DNA of 37,421 nt from JAUXEH01 sp965602945. GTDB lineage: Bacteria > Acidobacteriota > Aminicenantia > Aminicenantales > Aminicenantaceae. Below, piece by piece: positions 7,649 through 16,028 of this stretch (position 1 is the first letter of the stretch; each line of letters opens with the position of its first letter). The stretch spans positions 1 through 37,421 of the forward strand of contig CBFDBC010000007.1 of the NCBI GenBank assembly GCA_965602945.1. Reading direction: 5' to 3'. The position numbers and the translations under genes were made by a program. Under the pieces are notes generated by a model. It was given only the letters and a program-made list of their open reading frames with translations. It did no database searches and was not told the DNA's origin.

Positions 7649-8800
7649 CTATTCTTCACTCAAGGTTATGGCCGGGTCCTGGTATACTCCCAGCATGGTC
7701 GGGATGATCACCGCGGCGGCGCACACCATAGGAGACCCCAGAAGCGACCATATGAGCAGCTCCATCTGCGGTCTTATCGAGGATGCGGTGATCTGAAAGA
7801 TCTGGGGGCCGAATTTGACAGAAAGCGCTGTTCCCAGAAAGAATCCGAGGGCCGCGCCGGCAAAACCCATAACCGCCGCCTTCCCCAGAAAGAGAAGGGC
7901 TATCTTCCCGGAGCCGTAACCCAGGGCACGCAAAATCCCGATCTCATGTCTGCGTTCGCGGACATTCGTAAGGGCCAGGATGCCGATCCAGGCCATGGCC
8001 GCGAACAGTATCAGCGGGAAAACATAACTGAAATACCGTTCCGCCATGATGCGCTGCTCTTGACGGGCGGTCGCCATGGACTGCATCAGCACGACTTCGG
8101 CACCGGGAAGGGCATCCTTGAGCTGTGCCCGCAGCTGGTCCAGGGAATCCATGTGATCGTAATCACCCACACACATGCACTGCAGAGCCTTGATCTCGTT
8201 TATGCGGCCGGGCATTCCCAATATGTTCTGGACATCCTTCAGAAGGCCGTATATCCGGATATCATCACGGCTGCCGGTTTCAGGCAGGCACTGGGCCACG
8301 GTGAATGGATGGTTTTCGATCTCGATGATGTCACCGGGGCGGAGGCCACGGTTTCCCGCCGGCTCAAACCCGACATAGACCGATCCCGGTTCAATGGAAA
8401 ATGTCATTTGGGAGCTGGTTTTCCCGGGAGGGATCACCTCCGGGGCCATTCCTGTCAGGATAACCTCATGATCCGCCCAGGTGATGGTTTTTTGAAGAGT
8501 GGCGGTCAGATGGTTGTACGAAATCCCCGGATGATCAGCCAGGTCCTGCACATAGTGTTCCGGCATGGAAAGCTGCGAGAAACCGGTGATCCAGAATCTC
8601 TCCATATCGGTCTCCCGGGGTATGACCCGCAGGTTGAATCCCATGTCCCGCATCAGCCGCGTGGTCTCTCTCTGGGATGCCTCTCCCGCGGAAAAAAACG
8701 CGACGAACATCGCGGTGGCCAAAAGGATGGCGGTGAGCCCCAGGATGAAATTCGTTTTCCGATGACGGATCTCCCGGCCGATCTGCTGGACCGTCGTCAT
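7649..8800 (-). CDS. ABC transporter permease, FtsX/MacB family
   Basis: A 383-residue membrane protein with the standard single-module FtsX layout: one N-terminal membrane helix (about 18-37), an extracytoplasmic MacB_PCD-like domain (about 40-255), then three C-terminal helices (about 258-280, 300-325 and 345-370). The cytoplasmic coupling segment RERRHEIGILRALG after the second helix is the usual family signature for contacting the ATPase. Its ATG overlaps the stop of the upstream gene by 4 bp (ATGA), so it is translationally coupled to the CxC protein, and the cognate ATPase gene follows after 2 bp. Together they form a complete exporter or mechanotransmission ABC complex with unknown cargo. 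Confidence 0.92.
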   Translation of the reverse strand: MTTVQQIGREIRHRKTNFILGLTAILLATAMFVAFFSAGEASQRETTRLMRDMGFNLRVIPRETDMERFWITGFSQLSMPEHYVQDLADHPGISYNHLTATLQKTITWADHEVILTGMAPEVIPPGKTSSQMTFSIEPGSVYVGFEPAGNRGLRPGDIIEIENHPFTVAQCLPETGSRDDIRIYGLLKDVQNILGMPGRINEIKALQCMCVGDYDHMDSLDQLRAQLKDALPGAEVVLMQSMATARQEQRIMAERYFSYVFPLILFAAMAWIGILALTNVRERRHEIGILRALGYGSGKIALLFLGKAAVMGFAGAALGFFLGTALSVKFGPQIFQITASSIRPQMELLIWSLLGSPMVCAAAVIIPTMLGVYQDPAITLSEE

Positions 8801-9987
8801 GGCCTTTCCCGCTTAGCTCGATTCCTGATATAGATCATCCCCAACAGGATAACGGTCAGGACGAATCCTGCCAGGAGGAGCGGGACGAGGGTGTTGAAGC
8901 CGGATCGTGACGCCCCTGAGGACTGAGGGCTGAGCCTCTGGGAGAGGGCGGGTGAGATCCTGGACGATCCCAACTTTTTGCCTAGAGCCAGAGCCTTTTC
9001 CCGGTACTGGCCAAGCTCACGGAGAGGCCCGTCCAACACCTCTCCCGATTCCGGGTCCAGATTGTTGGCCGCGAGGATGCCGGCAATCTCACGTTTGAGC
9101 AGGGGGTTCTCAGCATCAAAACCGAGGTATTTCACAACTTCCGCCTGTAAGCTTTCATCCCATCTGAGGGGGATACTCTGCCCGATCAGGTCCTTCTTAT
9201 CCAATCCGCAGTCACACGACAGCCCGATGATCGTCAGCATGTCGGTGATCTCGGAAGCGCTGACCAGTGCGCTATCGAAAGGGGAATAGAAGATGCGGCC
9301 GCGTCCGAACAAGACCACGATCCTGGCCCAGTCCCTGTCCCCTGGATTGACTCCTAAACTCCAGAGAAAGGTTCTTTCTCTTGACGCCCTGTCTTGAGGA
9401 ATGACAATGACGTGGGGTGGGGTTTCTATCCGCTTGGGCAGCTGGCTCATCACCGGTTTCATATTCCGGGAAGCCTGCTTGAGCTTCTCGAAGGCCGAAC
9501 GGTTATCCTCCTGGTTCGGCCCTTCGATCAATATCAGAACCGCATAGGCCTTGACGATGTTGGCCAGTACTTCTTCGCGCACCGATGAAGAGACCGCATT
9601 CTGGAGCACTTCCTCTATGCTGTCCCGGTTGAATGCCGTCTCATCCGGAATCTTGAGATGCAGGGTCCGCTGGTCAGGTGACACCAGGATGAACGCCGGG
9701 GTTTCCTGAATTTCCCAGAACCGGTAGTACTCCATGGCCTTGTGATCTATATCTCTGGAAACATGTACGATCACAGGAAGAATATTGCTTCCGCTGATCA
9801 CACGCCGGGACTCCTCTTTGAACCACTCAATACTCTTCGCAGGGGTTTGGTCATCGATGAAAAAGTAAAGCCTGTAGGGAAGATCGTCCAGATTCACAAA
9901 GCCGGCATCACGGATGTTGTATTCACAGGGAAAAACGATCACGAAAAGCCATATGATGCCCGCTGAGGTCAGGATAAGCCTTTTCAT
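8797..9987 (-). CDS. Membrane-anchored exported protein with thioredoxin-like segment and CxC motif, first gene of ABC operon
   Basis: A 396-residue protein of unknown function. An N-terminal hydrophobic stretch (4-20) and a C-terminal membrane helix (about 364-388) followed by RNRAKRERP imply an extracytoplasmic domain anchored at its C-terminus. Residues 36-115 resemble a thioredoxin-like fold without the CxxC (strands RLYFFIDD and PVIVHVS, then ETPAFILV with the cis-Pro-like TP). A later segment has LFGRGR (226-231), CDC (258-260) and PLRWD (273-277), which I believe recur in uncharacterised proteins beside FtsX transporters in other phyla, though I cannot check that here. It overlaps the permease start by 4 bp, so it is probably a subunit or accessory factor of that transporter. 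The ribosome-binding site is weak. Confidence 0.8.
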   Translation of the reverse strand: MKRLILTSAGIIWLFVIVFPCEYNIRDAGFVNLDDLPYRLYFFIDDQTPAKSIEWFKEESRRVISGSNILPVIVHVSRDIDHKAMEYYRFWEIQETPAFILVSPDQRTLHLKIPDETAFNRDSIEEVLQNAVSSSVREEVLANIVKAYAVLILIEGPNQEDNRSAFEKLKQASRNMKPVMSQLPKRIETPPHVIVIPQDRASRERTFLWSLGVNPGDRDWARIVVLFGRGRIFYSPFDSALVSASEITDMLTIIGLSCDCGLDKKDLIGQSIPLRWDESLQAEVVKYLGFDAENPLLKREIAGILAANNLDPESGEVLDGPLRELGQYREKALALGKKLGSSRISPALSQRLSPQSSGASRSGFNTLVPLLLAGFVLTVILLGMIYIRNRAKRERP

Positions 9988-10046
9988 TTCCAGCTTTTTC
10001 TCTAAGGATTCCTATCATAAAAGGTTTATACGATTTAATCCAGAGC

Positions 10047-11813
10047 TCAGTCCCGTTCAAATACGATCCGGCCATCCACGATCGTCATCATGATCCTCAT
10101 ATTCAAAACATCGTGGGGATCGTTTTTCACGATGTTCCGGTCGACGACCACTATATCGGCCAGCTTGCCCGCCTTCAGGGATCCCCGGATAGAGTCTTCC
10201 CGCATGCAGGCATAAGCACCATTCAGGGTGAAACACCTGATCGCCTCCTCCATGGTGATCCTGTGCTGAGGAAGCCATCCGCCTATGGGATCGCCTTCGT
10301 TGTTGGTCCGGTTCACGGCCGCATTCAACACATATTTGGGATCATTGAAGAATATGGCGCCGGCATTGCCGGGTATGTCCGAGCCGAAATTCATGACGAT
10401 GCCCTTGTCCAGGAAGGTACGGAACGGGAAGGCCAGCTTCTCCCTTTCCGGGCCGAGCCGGTCGATGAGCCAGCGCATATCGTCGGCGACCTGGCTGGGG
10501 TTCGTCTCCACGATCAAATTCAGGGCCTTCAAACGGTCGAACTCGCGCGGCTGTACGATCTCCGCATGGATGATGCGGAACATGCTCATGTCGGCTCCCA
10601 GGTCCGCCTGGATCCGCTCGAGGACATCGATGACTTCCGATACTCCCCTGTCGCCGATGGCATGGGAATCCACACAAAAGCCATGCTCCACGGCATCTCG
10701 GCAGTGCTGGTAGAAGACCTCGGGATTTCCTTCCAGGCTCCCGAACGTGTCGGAATCGCTGTTGTATTCCTGGTAGTGCCCCTTGTAGTCGGGCCTGTCC
10801 GTGTAGGGCTCGAACAGCATGGCCCCCCGGTCTCCCAGGAAGCCGTCGTTGGCGCTCTTCATTCCCCCGAAACGCAGGAAATAATCCCTCTCCCCGGTCC
10901 TGGGATGCCGCCCCATGGTGAAACCCTGCTCGAACATCTCCTCTTTGAGGTCCAGCCAGGGCCTGAGCCAGACGCGGCAGGTCAGTTCCCCGTTCTCCTG
11001 AAGTTTGAGATACCGCTCCACCTCCTTGAAACTCCGGAACATGTCATGAAATTCGACGATCCCCATCTCCGCCATGAGCCTCAAGCCGGCGCGGTATTCA
11101 CTCAGGATCCTCTCCTCTGATTTCGGTTTCACACACTTGTGTATCATGCCGATGGCCGGGGAGTCCTTATAGAGAAGCCCTGTAGGCAGGCCGCTCTCAT
11201 CGAGCTGCATCCCACTCACATTTCCGTTCTCGAGTCCCGCGGCACGCAACGCCGCGGAGTTGGCCAGGAAGAGGTCCCGTTCATAGCTGTTCAACAGGCA
11301 GGGATTGTCCTGTGTCAAGGGATCGATGGTTTGCCTGTGCGGCTCCCATCGCTTCTCGGCCCTGGGGCCATCCAGCTCGCCCCTGCCTTCCATCCACTGG
11401 ATGGCGCCGCTCCAGTCCCCGCCCGTGATCCACTCGCCGGGCCCGACATTTTCCACCACCCTCCGGAGCTCCTTAACGAGCCCCTCGTCATCATCCACGT
11501 GCATGAGCTGGATATCGTGCTGCTGGGCGGCATACCCGGCAAAATGAACATGCGCATCGATGAAACCGGGCATGACGAACCGGCCTTCAAGGTCGATGAC
11601 CTGTGTTGCGGGCCCGATGTGAGCGGAAGCCTCGGAATCGTCCTCCAGCACGGCCACTATCTCATTCCCCCTGATGACCACAGCCGAAGCCCAGGGCTGT
11701 TCTTCCTCCAAAGTGTAGACCTGGGCGTTTCTCAGGACCAGGTCGGCACCCGGATTCGTGCAGGCGCATAAGATCACTATAGAAAACAGAAGAGCCAAGA
11801 GTACTTTGTTCAT
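10047..11813 (-). CDS. Lipoprotein amidohydrolase, YtcJ-like (Amidohydro_3)
   Basis: A 588-residue metal-dependent hydrolase of the amidohydrolase superfamily (TIM barrel with flanking beta sandwich), close to the usual length of YtcJ-like proteins. Metal-site marks are DAHVHF (His88 and His90), HAIGDRG and HAEIV in the middle, and SDIPGNAG near the end; the closing LKAGKLADIVVVD is the sandwich signature of the family. A signal peptide with a lipobox ending at Cys18 (LCAC) indicates membrane anchoring, unlike many cytoplasmic relatives. GGAGG lies 7 nt before the ATG. It lies 59 bp upstream of the CxC-ABC operon on the same strand and could be its first gene. Substrate unknown; members hydrolyse N-acyl or carbamate-like amide bonds. 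Confidence 0.92.
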   Translation of the reverse strand: MNKVLLALLFSIVILCACTNPGADLVLRNAQVYTLEEEQPWASAVVIRGNEIVAVLEDDSEASAHIGPATQVIDLEGRFVMPGFIDAHVHFAGYAAQQHDIQLMHVDDDEGLVKELRRVVENVGPGEWITGGDWSGAIQWMEGRGELDGPRAEKRWEPHRQTIDPLTQDNPCLLNSYERDLFLANSAALRAAGLENGNVSGMQLDESGLPTGLLYKDSPAIGMIHKCVKPKSEERILSEYRAGLRLMAEMGIVEFHDMFRSFKEVERYLKLQENGELTCRVWLRPWLDLKEEMFEQGFTMGRHPRTGERDYFLRFGGMKSANDGFLGDRGAMLFEPYTDRPDYKGHYQEYNSDSDTFGSLEGNPEVFYQHCRDAVEHGFCVDSHAIGDRGVSEVIDVLERIQADLGADMSMFRIIHAEIVQPREFDRLKALNLIVETNPSQVADDMRWLIDRLGPEREKLAFPFRTFLDKGIVMNFGSDIPGNAGAIFFNDPKYVLNAAVNRTNNEGDPIGGWLPQHRITMEEAIRCFTLNGAYACMREDSIRGSLKAGKLADIVVVDRNIVKNDPHDVLNMRIMMTIVDGRIVFERD

Positions 11814-11876
11814 GTCGGTTCCTCCCGGTAGCCTAAGCCTACCACCCGAAAAACGGCACCGTCAACCACAAAGGAA

Positions 11877-11905
11877 TTGACAGGACATTTCCCACTGCAT
11901 ATGCT
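11877..11905 (+). promoter_or_regulatory. Candidate sigma70 promoter for the small secreted protein
   Basis: TTGACA (11877-11882), a 17-nt spacer, then TATGCT (11900-11905). It lies in the divergent gap between the amidohydrolase and the small secreted protein and would give a leader of about 70 nt before the ATG at 11983. The -35 is perfect and the -10 matches 4 of 6. Confidence 0.5.
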
Positions 11906-11982
11906 GTTTGCGAAGTGTCTCGTATCTGCACACTCTGCAGGCGCATCATGGCATACACATGAAGAATTTCCGGGAGGAAAGA

Positions 11983-12378
11983 ATGACGAAGAATTTGAAG
12001 GTGTCTTTGGTTTTCGCTTTGGCTTTGCTGCTGAGCTTCTCCGCCGCGGCCGTGCTCTCTGCTCAATCCGAGGATTTCGCGACTCTGTTGGGGACCTGGG
12101 ATGTCGAGCTGACTTCCATGGGGATGCAGATGGAATTCATTTTCAAGATGGATGGTGAGAAGCTCACGGGTGAGATGAATTTCGACATGGGCGCCGCTGA
12201 AATGGCGGACATCGCTTTTGAGGAAGGGAAGGTGACGTTCACGGCCTCTGTCGACGCCGGGGGGCAGATGATCGACATCGAGGCGGAAGCCACCATCGAA
12301 GGTGAAGAGATGACCGGCGTCATGTTCACCGAGATGGGCGAGGCCGAATTCGCGGGGACCAAGAGGAGAGATCAGTAG
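11983..12378 (+). CDS. Small secreted beta-rich protein (hypothetical)
   Basis: A 131-residue protein. I chose the ATG at 11983 because GGAGG sits 5 nt upstream and a normal signal peptide follows directly (about 1-29, ending LSAQ); an in-frame ATG at 11908 would only add an implausible leader. The mature part of about 100 residues begins with LGTWDVEL and consists of alternating strands rich in Met, Glu and Gly (MQMEFIFKMDGEKLTGEM; GGQMIDIEAEATIEGEEMTG), ending AEFAGTK. The LGTW opening and the DGxKLTGE strands resemble small lipocalin-like or 'extracellular' beta-barrel domains common in Acidobacteriota proteins. It stands alone, divergent from the amidohydrolase and convergent with the S9 peptidase 21 bp away. 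Function unknown. Confidence 0.8.
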   Translation: MTKNLKVSLVFALALLLSFSAAAVLSAQSEDFATLLGTWDVELTSMGMQMEFIFKMDGEKLTGEMNFDMGAAEMADIAFEEGKVTFTASVDAGGQMIDIEAEATIEGEEMTGVMFTEMGEAEFAGTKRRDQ

Positions 12379-12399
12379 TTTCTGGGATTTCTGCGCCGA

Positions 12400-14478
12400 T
12401 CACTGACCTTTGAGGTGCCGGCCGAAAAAGTCGATCATCTTCCGGAAGGCGAACAGGGTCTGGTATGTGGGCCCCAGGTCCCAGCCATGGGGGGCATCCG
12501 GCAGGACGACGAACTCGAAGTCCTTTCCCTCCCGGATCATCTTGCTGACAAGGCTCACCGAATCCATAAAGAGCACGACCGTGTCCCTGACTCCGTGGAT
12601 AATCATGGCCGGGTCCTCCAGCCCCTGCGACCAGAAATAAGCAGAGGAATTCTCATAGGCCTGTTTGTCCTCGGCAGACTTCATGACCTCCATCTGGCCG
12701 GGAAAGGAGTGCCAGACATTGGTGGCGGGAGCCCCGGCTATTCCGCAGGCAAAGAGCCCCGGGTTCTTGAACAGGGACATGAGTGTGAGGAGGCCGCCGT
12801 AGCTGGATCCCCAGATCCCGATCCTGTCCCCCCGGATGTAAGGCAGTGATTTCAGGTAGCGGGCGGCCGCTTCTATGTCCTTGATGTCGACCACTCCATA
12901 GCCCTTTAACATGTCTTCTCGGAATTTCCGCCCGTATCCGAGGCTACCCCTTAAATCCAGGTTCAGCAGGACATACCTCTCCTTCTGGACCAGGTACTGA
13001 TCCAGCCCCCAGGTGGGGTGCGCATCCCGGCCTCCCCACTGGTTCAGGACCGCGTTGGAATAGACCGAGCCGATGATGGCCGGGTATTGTTTCCCTGGGT
13101 CGAAATCGGGGGGGACCATCATCCTGATCCGGATCTCGACACCCTCCTCCCCTCCCGGGATCGTCCGGTACTCGGTCTCGACCCACTGGTAGTCCTTGAA
13201 CTCGGGGCGGGGGGATTCGGTGATCCTGTTGAGCCTCGTGTCCCGGATATAATAGAGGTCGAAGGGAGTCATGGCATCAGAGAAAAGAGCACACACCTTT
13301 GCCCCTGATCTAGAGAAGAAGGGCCGGTAGACTCCGTCCCTGGCAGCCACCCTCTGTGTCTCTCCGCCTCCCTTGTGAATCTTGTATAACACTCTATTCT
13401 CAGGGCGTTCCGCGTTGGCGACAAAATAGAGGAAATCTCCCATGACCGGAAACGTCTCCAGGACCTCCCACCGCCCTGAGGTGAGCTGGTTCTTCCTCCC
13501 GTTTCTCAGATCCAGGGAGTACAGGTGGCACCAGCCCGATTCATCCGATGTCAGGGCGATGCGATCGTCGTCGATCCACTGCGAGCTCCAGATCCAGGAG
13601 AACGTGAAGCGGGGACTTTCCTCCGCGAAGGCGGTGACCGGATTCAGATCATCCGCATCGCACACATAGATGCGCCTCTTAGTGGCGAATTCCAGGGATT
13701 CCTCCATCATGAGTTTCCTGCCGGACGGAGACCAGGAAAAGGAGCGCAGGTTCTCCAATTCCAGGGGAATCCACCTGACCTTTCCCTCGGGCAGGTCCAG
13801 CACCGCGACCTTTACGGGATTGTCGGGATCTCCCGGGAAGGGCCGGGGCGTTTTACGCAACGTGACTTTCTCTTTCCCGAACTGCGGGATATCCACCTGC
13901 CTGATCCCGGTCCGGTCCTGCAGAAGAAACGCGATCCGCCGGGAATCCGGGGACCAGGACGCTCTATTTATCCCTTCGCTCCGGCCATCGAATCCGGTGA
14001 CCTGAGAGCCGGTTCCCTCTTCGAGATCATACAGCCAGATGTTCCCCCCCAGCAGGAAGCTCAACGAACTGCCGTCCGGGGAAAGGGTCAGAGACCTCAT
14101 CCTCTGTTTGCTCTTATAGATCTCCCGGGCGGAGAGATCATCCAGATCCAATGCATAGATGGACGTCCCCCTGAGATAGAAGATCTCGTCGTTCGTTCGC
14201 CCCCAGCAGAATCCTGATATCCCCTGCCTATCGAACGATGTCAGTTTCCGCGGTCCTGCCCCGGAATCCGGAACAAAGGCGTGAAGGTTCTGAGTTCTGC
14301 CCGAATCTTCGTCCCATAGGAACACACACACGCTCTCATCCGGAGACCAGAGAACCGCGCGAGGCGGAACCCCGTTCAGAGGAGTATCGGTGTAGAGTTT
14401 TTCCAGCGTGAGTTCCTCGCCTCCAATCAGGGTTGAAATAAGAATCGACAGTACCAGGAAATATCGGATTTTTCTCAC
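12400..14478 (-). CDS. S9 family peptidase (DPP-IV / prolyl oligopeptidase type), exported
   Basis: A 692-residue serine peptidase. A signal peptide (about 1-20) is followed by an eight-bladed WD40-like or DPP-IV N-terminal propeller (about 30-430, with repeated WSPDSRRIAF-type strands) and an alpha/beta-hydrolase catalytic domain. The triad is visible in canonical order: Ser559 in GSSYGG, Asp632 in HGVRD, and His664 in PHGW. It should remove dipeptides or cleave after proline in short peptides, in the periplasm or at the cell surface. The start is GTG at 14478 with GGAGG 5 nt upstream. It begins 13 bp after the stop of the SDR gene, suggesting co-transcription with tetR and SDR. Length and domain order are normal for the family. 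Confidence 0.95.
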   Translation of the reverse strand: MRKIRYFLVLSILISTLIGGEELTLEKLYTDTPLNGVPPRAVLWSPDESVCVFLWDEDSGRTQNLHAFVPDSGAGPRKLTSFDRQGISGFCWGRTNDEIFYLRGTSIYALDLDDLSAREIYKSKQRMRSLTLSPDGSSLSFLLGGNIWLYDLEEGTGSQVTGFDGRSEGINRASWSPDSRRIAFLLQDRTGIRQVDIPQFGKEKVTLRKTPRPFPGDPDNPVKVAVLDLPEGKVRWIPLELENLRSFSWSPSGRKLMMEESLEFATKRRIYVCDADDLNPVTAFAEESPRFTFSWIWSSQWIDDDRIALTSDESGWCHLYSLDLRNGRKNQLTSGRWEVLETFPVMGDFLYFVANAERPENRVLYKIHKGGGETQRVAARDGVYRPFFSRSGAKVCALFSDAMTPFDLYYIRDTRLNRITESPRPEFKDYQWVETEYRTIPGGEEGVEIRIRMMVPPDFDPGKQYPAIIGSVYSNAVLNQWGGRDAHPTWGLDQYLVQKERYVLLNLDLRGSLGYGRKFREDMLKGYGVVDIKDIEAAARYLKSLPYIRGDRIGIWGSSYGGLLTLMSLFKNPGLFACGIAGAPATNVWHSFPGQMEVMKSAEDKQAYENSSAYFWSQGLEDPAMIIHGVRDTVVLFMDSVSLVSKMIREGKDFEFVVLPDAPHGWDLGPTYQTLFAFRKMIDFFGRHLKGQ

Positions 14479-14491
14479 GAGCGCCTCCTGG

Positions 14492-15394
14492 TTAGGGGTA
14501 GGTGATCCCGGTCAGTTTCTCTGAAACTTCCCAGAGTTTCTTTGCGATCGCCATATCTTTCGAGAGCTCGTTCGAATCGACTTTTTTCGGGAATCCCCTC
14601 ATTTCCCTCCAACCCGATGGTCCATAATAATCGCAGGCCTGGACATCATCGGCGGCCGCGGCACACAGGGTTGGCAGGGCACCCATCGTGATATCCTGGG
14701 CCACGAAACGATTCAGGAAATTGAAAACGCCGGCATGTCTTTGCAGCTCTGTTGCGGTCCACCCGGGATGCGAAGAGAGAACCAGGGTAGTCGAGCCAGC
14801 CTCGTCTAACCGTCTCTGAAGCTCGTGAGTGAAATAGATGTTGGCGATCTTGCTGTCGCCGTAGGCCTTCATCTTCTTGTAGGGACGCCTCTCCCAGTGA
14901 AGGTCTTCGAAGTCCAACTCACCGTAATTGTGTGCCCCGCTCGACACATTGACGATGCGGGCATTAGGTGTGTTCTTGATCAGGTCTATGAGCAATCCCG
15001 TGAGAGCGAAGTGACCCAGGTGATTCGTGCCGATTTGGAGCTCGAATCCATCAGCGGTCTTGGAATAGGGCGGCATCATGACGCCGGCATTGTTTATGAG
15101 CAGATCCAGCCGAGCATAACTGTCCTTGAACTTGGCCGCGAAATCGCGGACGGATTCCAGGTTCGCCAGATCCAACTTCAGGACTGTGATGTCCACATTC
15201 GGGTGATCGGCCCTGATCTTGTCCGCCGCTGCATTCCCCTTTTCCAGGTTACGCTGGGCCATGATCACCGTGGCATTTTTCTCTGCCAGGACGCGCGCGG
15301 TCTCGTACCCGATACCACTGCTGGCTCCGGTAACGATGGCTACCCTGCCCTTCTGATCGGATATGTCGCTCCCGTCCCATTTTTGTTTTGACAT
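14492..15394 (-). CDS. Short-chain dehydrogenase/reductase (SDR)
   Basis: A 300-residue NAD(P)-dependent oxidoreductase. The start is ATG 15394 because GGAGA lies just upstream and a longer reading would overlap tetR. Cofactor loop TGASSGIG (22-29), NNAG (101-104), catalytic Ser151 or Ser152, Tyr178 and Lys182 (YGDSK) are all in place, so it should be active. The overall pattern (GTNHLGHFALT, SSHPGWTATEL) is that of retinol-dehydrogenase/WWOX-like SDRs, which act on aldehydes, ketones or alcohols; the substrate cannot be read from sequence. It lies 10 bp downstream of the TetR gene, a common arrangement in which the regulator controls the enzyme, and is followed by the S9 peptidase. Confidence 0.93.
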   Translation of the reverse strand: MSKQKWDGSDISDQKGRVAIVTGASSGIGYETARVLAEKNATVIMAQRNLEKGNAAADKIRADHPNVDITVLKLDLANLESVRDFAAKFKDSYARLDLLINNAGVMMPPYSKTADGFELQIGTNHLGHFALTGLLIDLIKNTPNARIVNVSSGAHNYGELDFEDLHWERRPYKKMKAYGDSKIANIYFTHELQRRLDEAGSTTLVLSSHPGWTATELQRHAGVFNFLNRFVAQDITMGALPTLCAAAADDVQACDYYGPSGWREMRGFPKKVDSNELSKDMAIAKKLWEVSEKLTGITYP

Positions 15395-15404
15395 CTTCTC
15401 TCCT

Positions 15405-15992
15405 TCAGTACGTGTAAAGTCCATTTTCCAGCAGATCCATCGCCGCATCGAACCTCTGCCTGGCGAGCTGCTCGAAGTTTAAATCGGGGTCGATCATCAT
15501 CATCCCGGGCCGCATCATGTGAAAGAGGAGTATCAGCGAATCCAGCAGCACTGTCAGGGTGAGGACGTCCTTGCAGCGCAGCTTGCCTTCCGCGATGAAC
15601 TGACCGAACCGTTCGAATAGCTCGGAAGGCAGGAGGTACTTCTGAAAGGTCGTCTGCAGCACCTCCGATTCCTCAAGAGCACTCCTCATATAGAGCTTGA
15701 TGACCTTCGGGTGCATCAGAAGCCACAGGTCCAGGTGCTCCATGGACTTCCGGATCAGTTCTTTCGGGTCATCGATCTCTTCTACAGCCAGGGAGATGGC
15801 GCTGACCAATGGCTCGGTCTTTTCCTTGAAAAGCTCCTTGAGCAGCGTCTCCTTGTCGATGAACAGGGCCCGCACGATCGCTGGTTCCAACCCGGCCCTG
15901 TTCGCTATCGACTCGATGCTGGCCTGTGAGAGCCCGACTTCTGAAAAGTCATCCAGGGCCGCCTCTAAAATCTTCTTTTGTTCTTCAGACAT
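15405..15992 (-). CDS. TetR/AcrR family transcriptional regulator
   Basis: A 195-residue regulator. The N-terminal HTH is typical (ILEAALDDFSEVGLSQASI, then IANRAGLEPAIVRALF with KETLLKELF), followed by an all-helical ligand-binding and dimerisation domain of normal length. AGGAG lies 7 nt before the ATG at 15992. Downstream are the SDR (10 bp) and the S9 peptidase; upstream, 36 bp away, is the end of the large FtsX permease on the same strand. It probably represses its own operon in response to a small hydrophobic ligand, but I found no clear palindrome immediately upstream, perhaps because the promoter lies before the permease. Confidence 0.92.
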   Translation of the reverse strand: MSEEQKKILEAALDDFSEVGLSQASIESIANRAGLEPAIVRALFIDKETLLKELFKEKTEPLVSAISLAVEEIDDPKELIRKSMEHLDLWLLMHPKVIKLYMRSALEESEVLQTTFQKYLLPSELFERFGQFIAEGKLRCKDVLTLTVLLDSLILLFHMMRPGMMMIDPDLNFEQLARQRFDAAMDLLENGLYTY

Positions 15993-16028
15993 TCTAGGCT
16001 CCTGTTCGTGATCGATCCTCTGTGCCGA

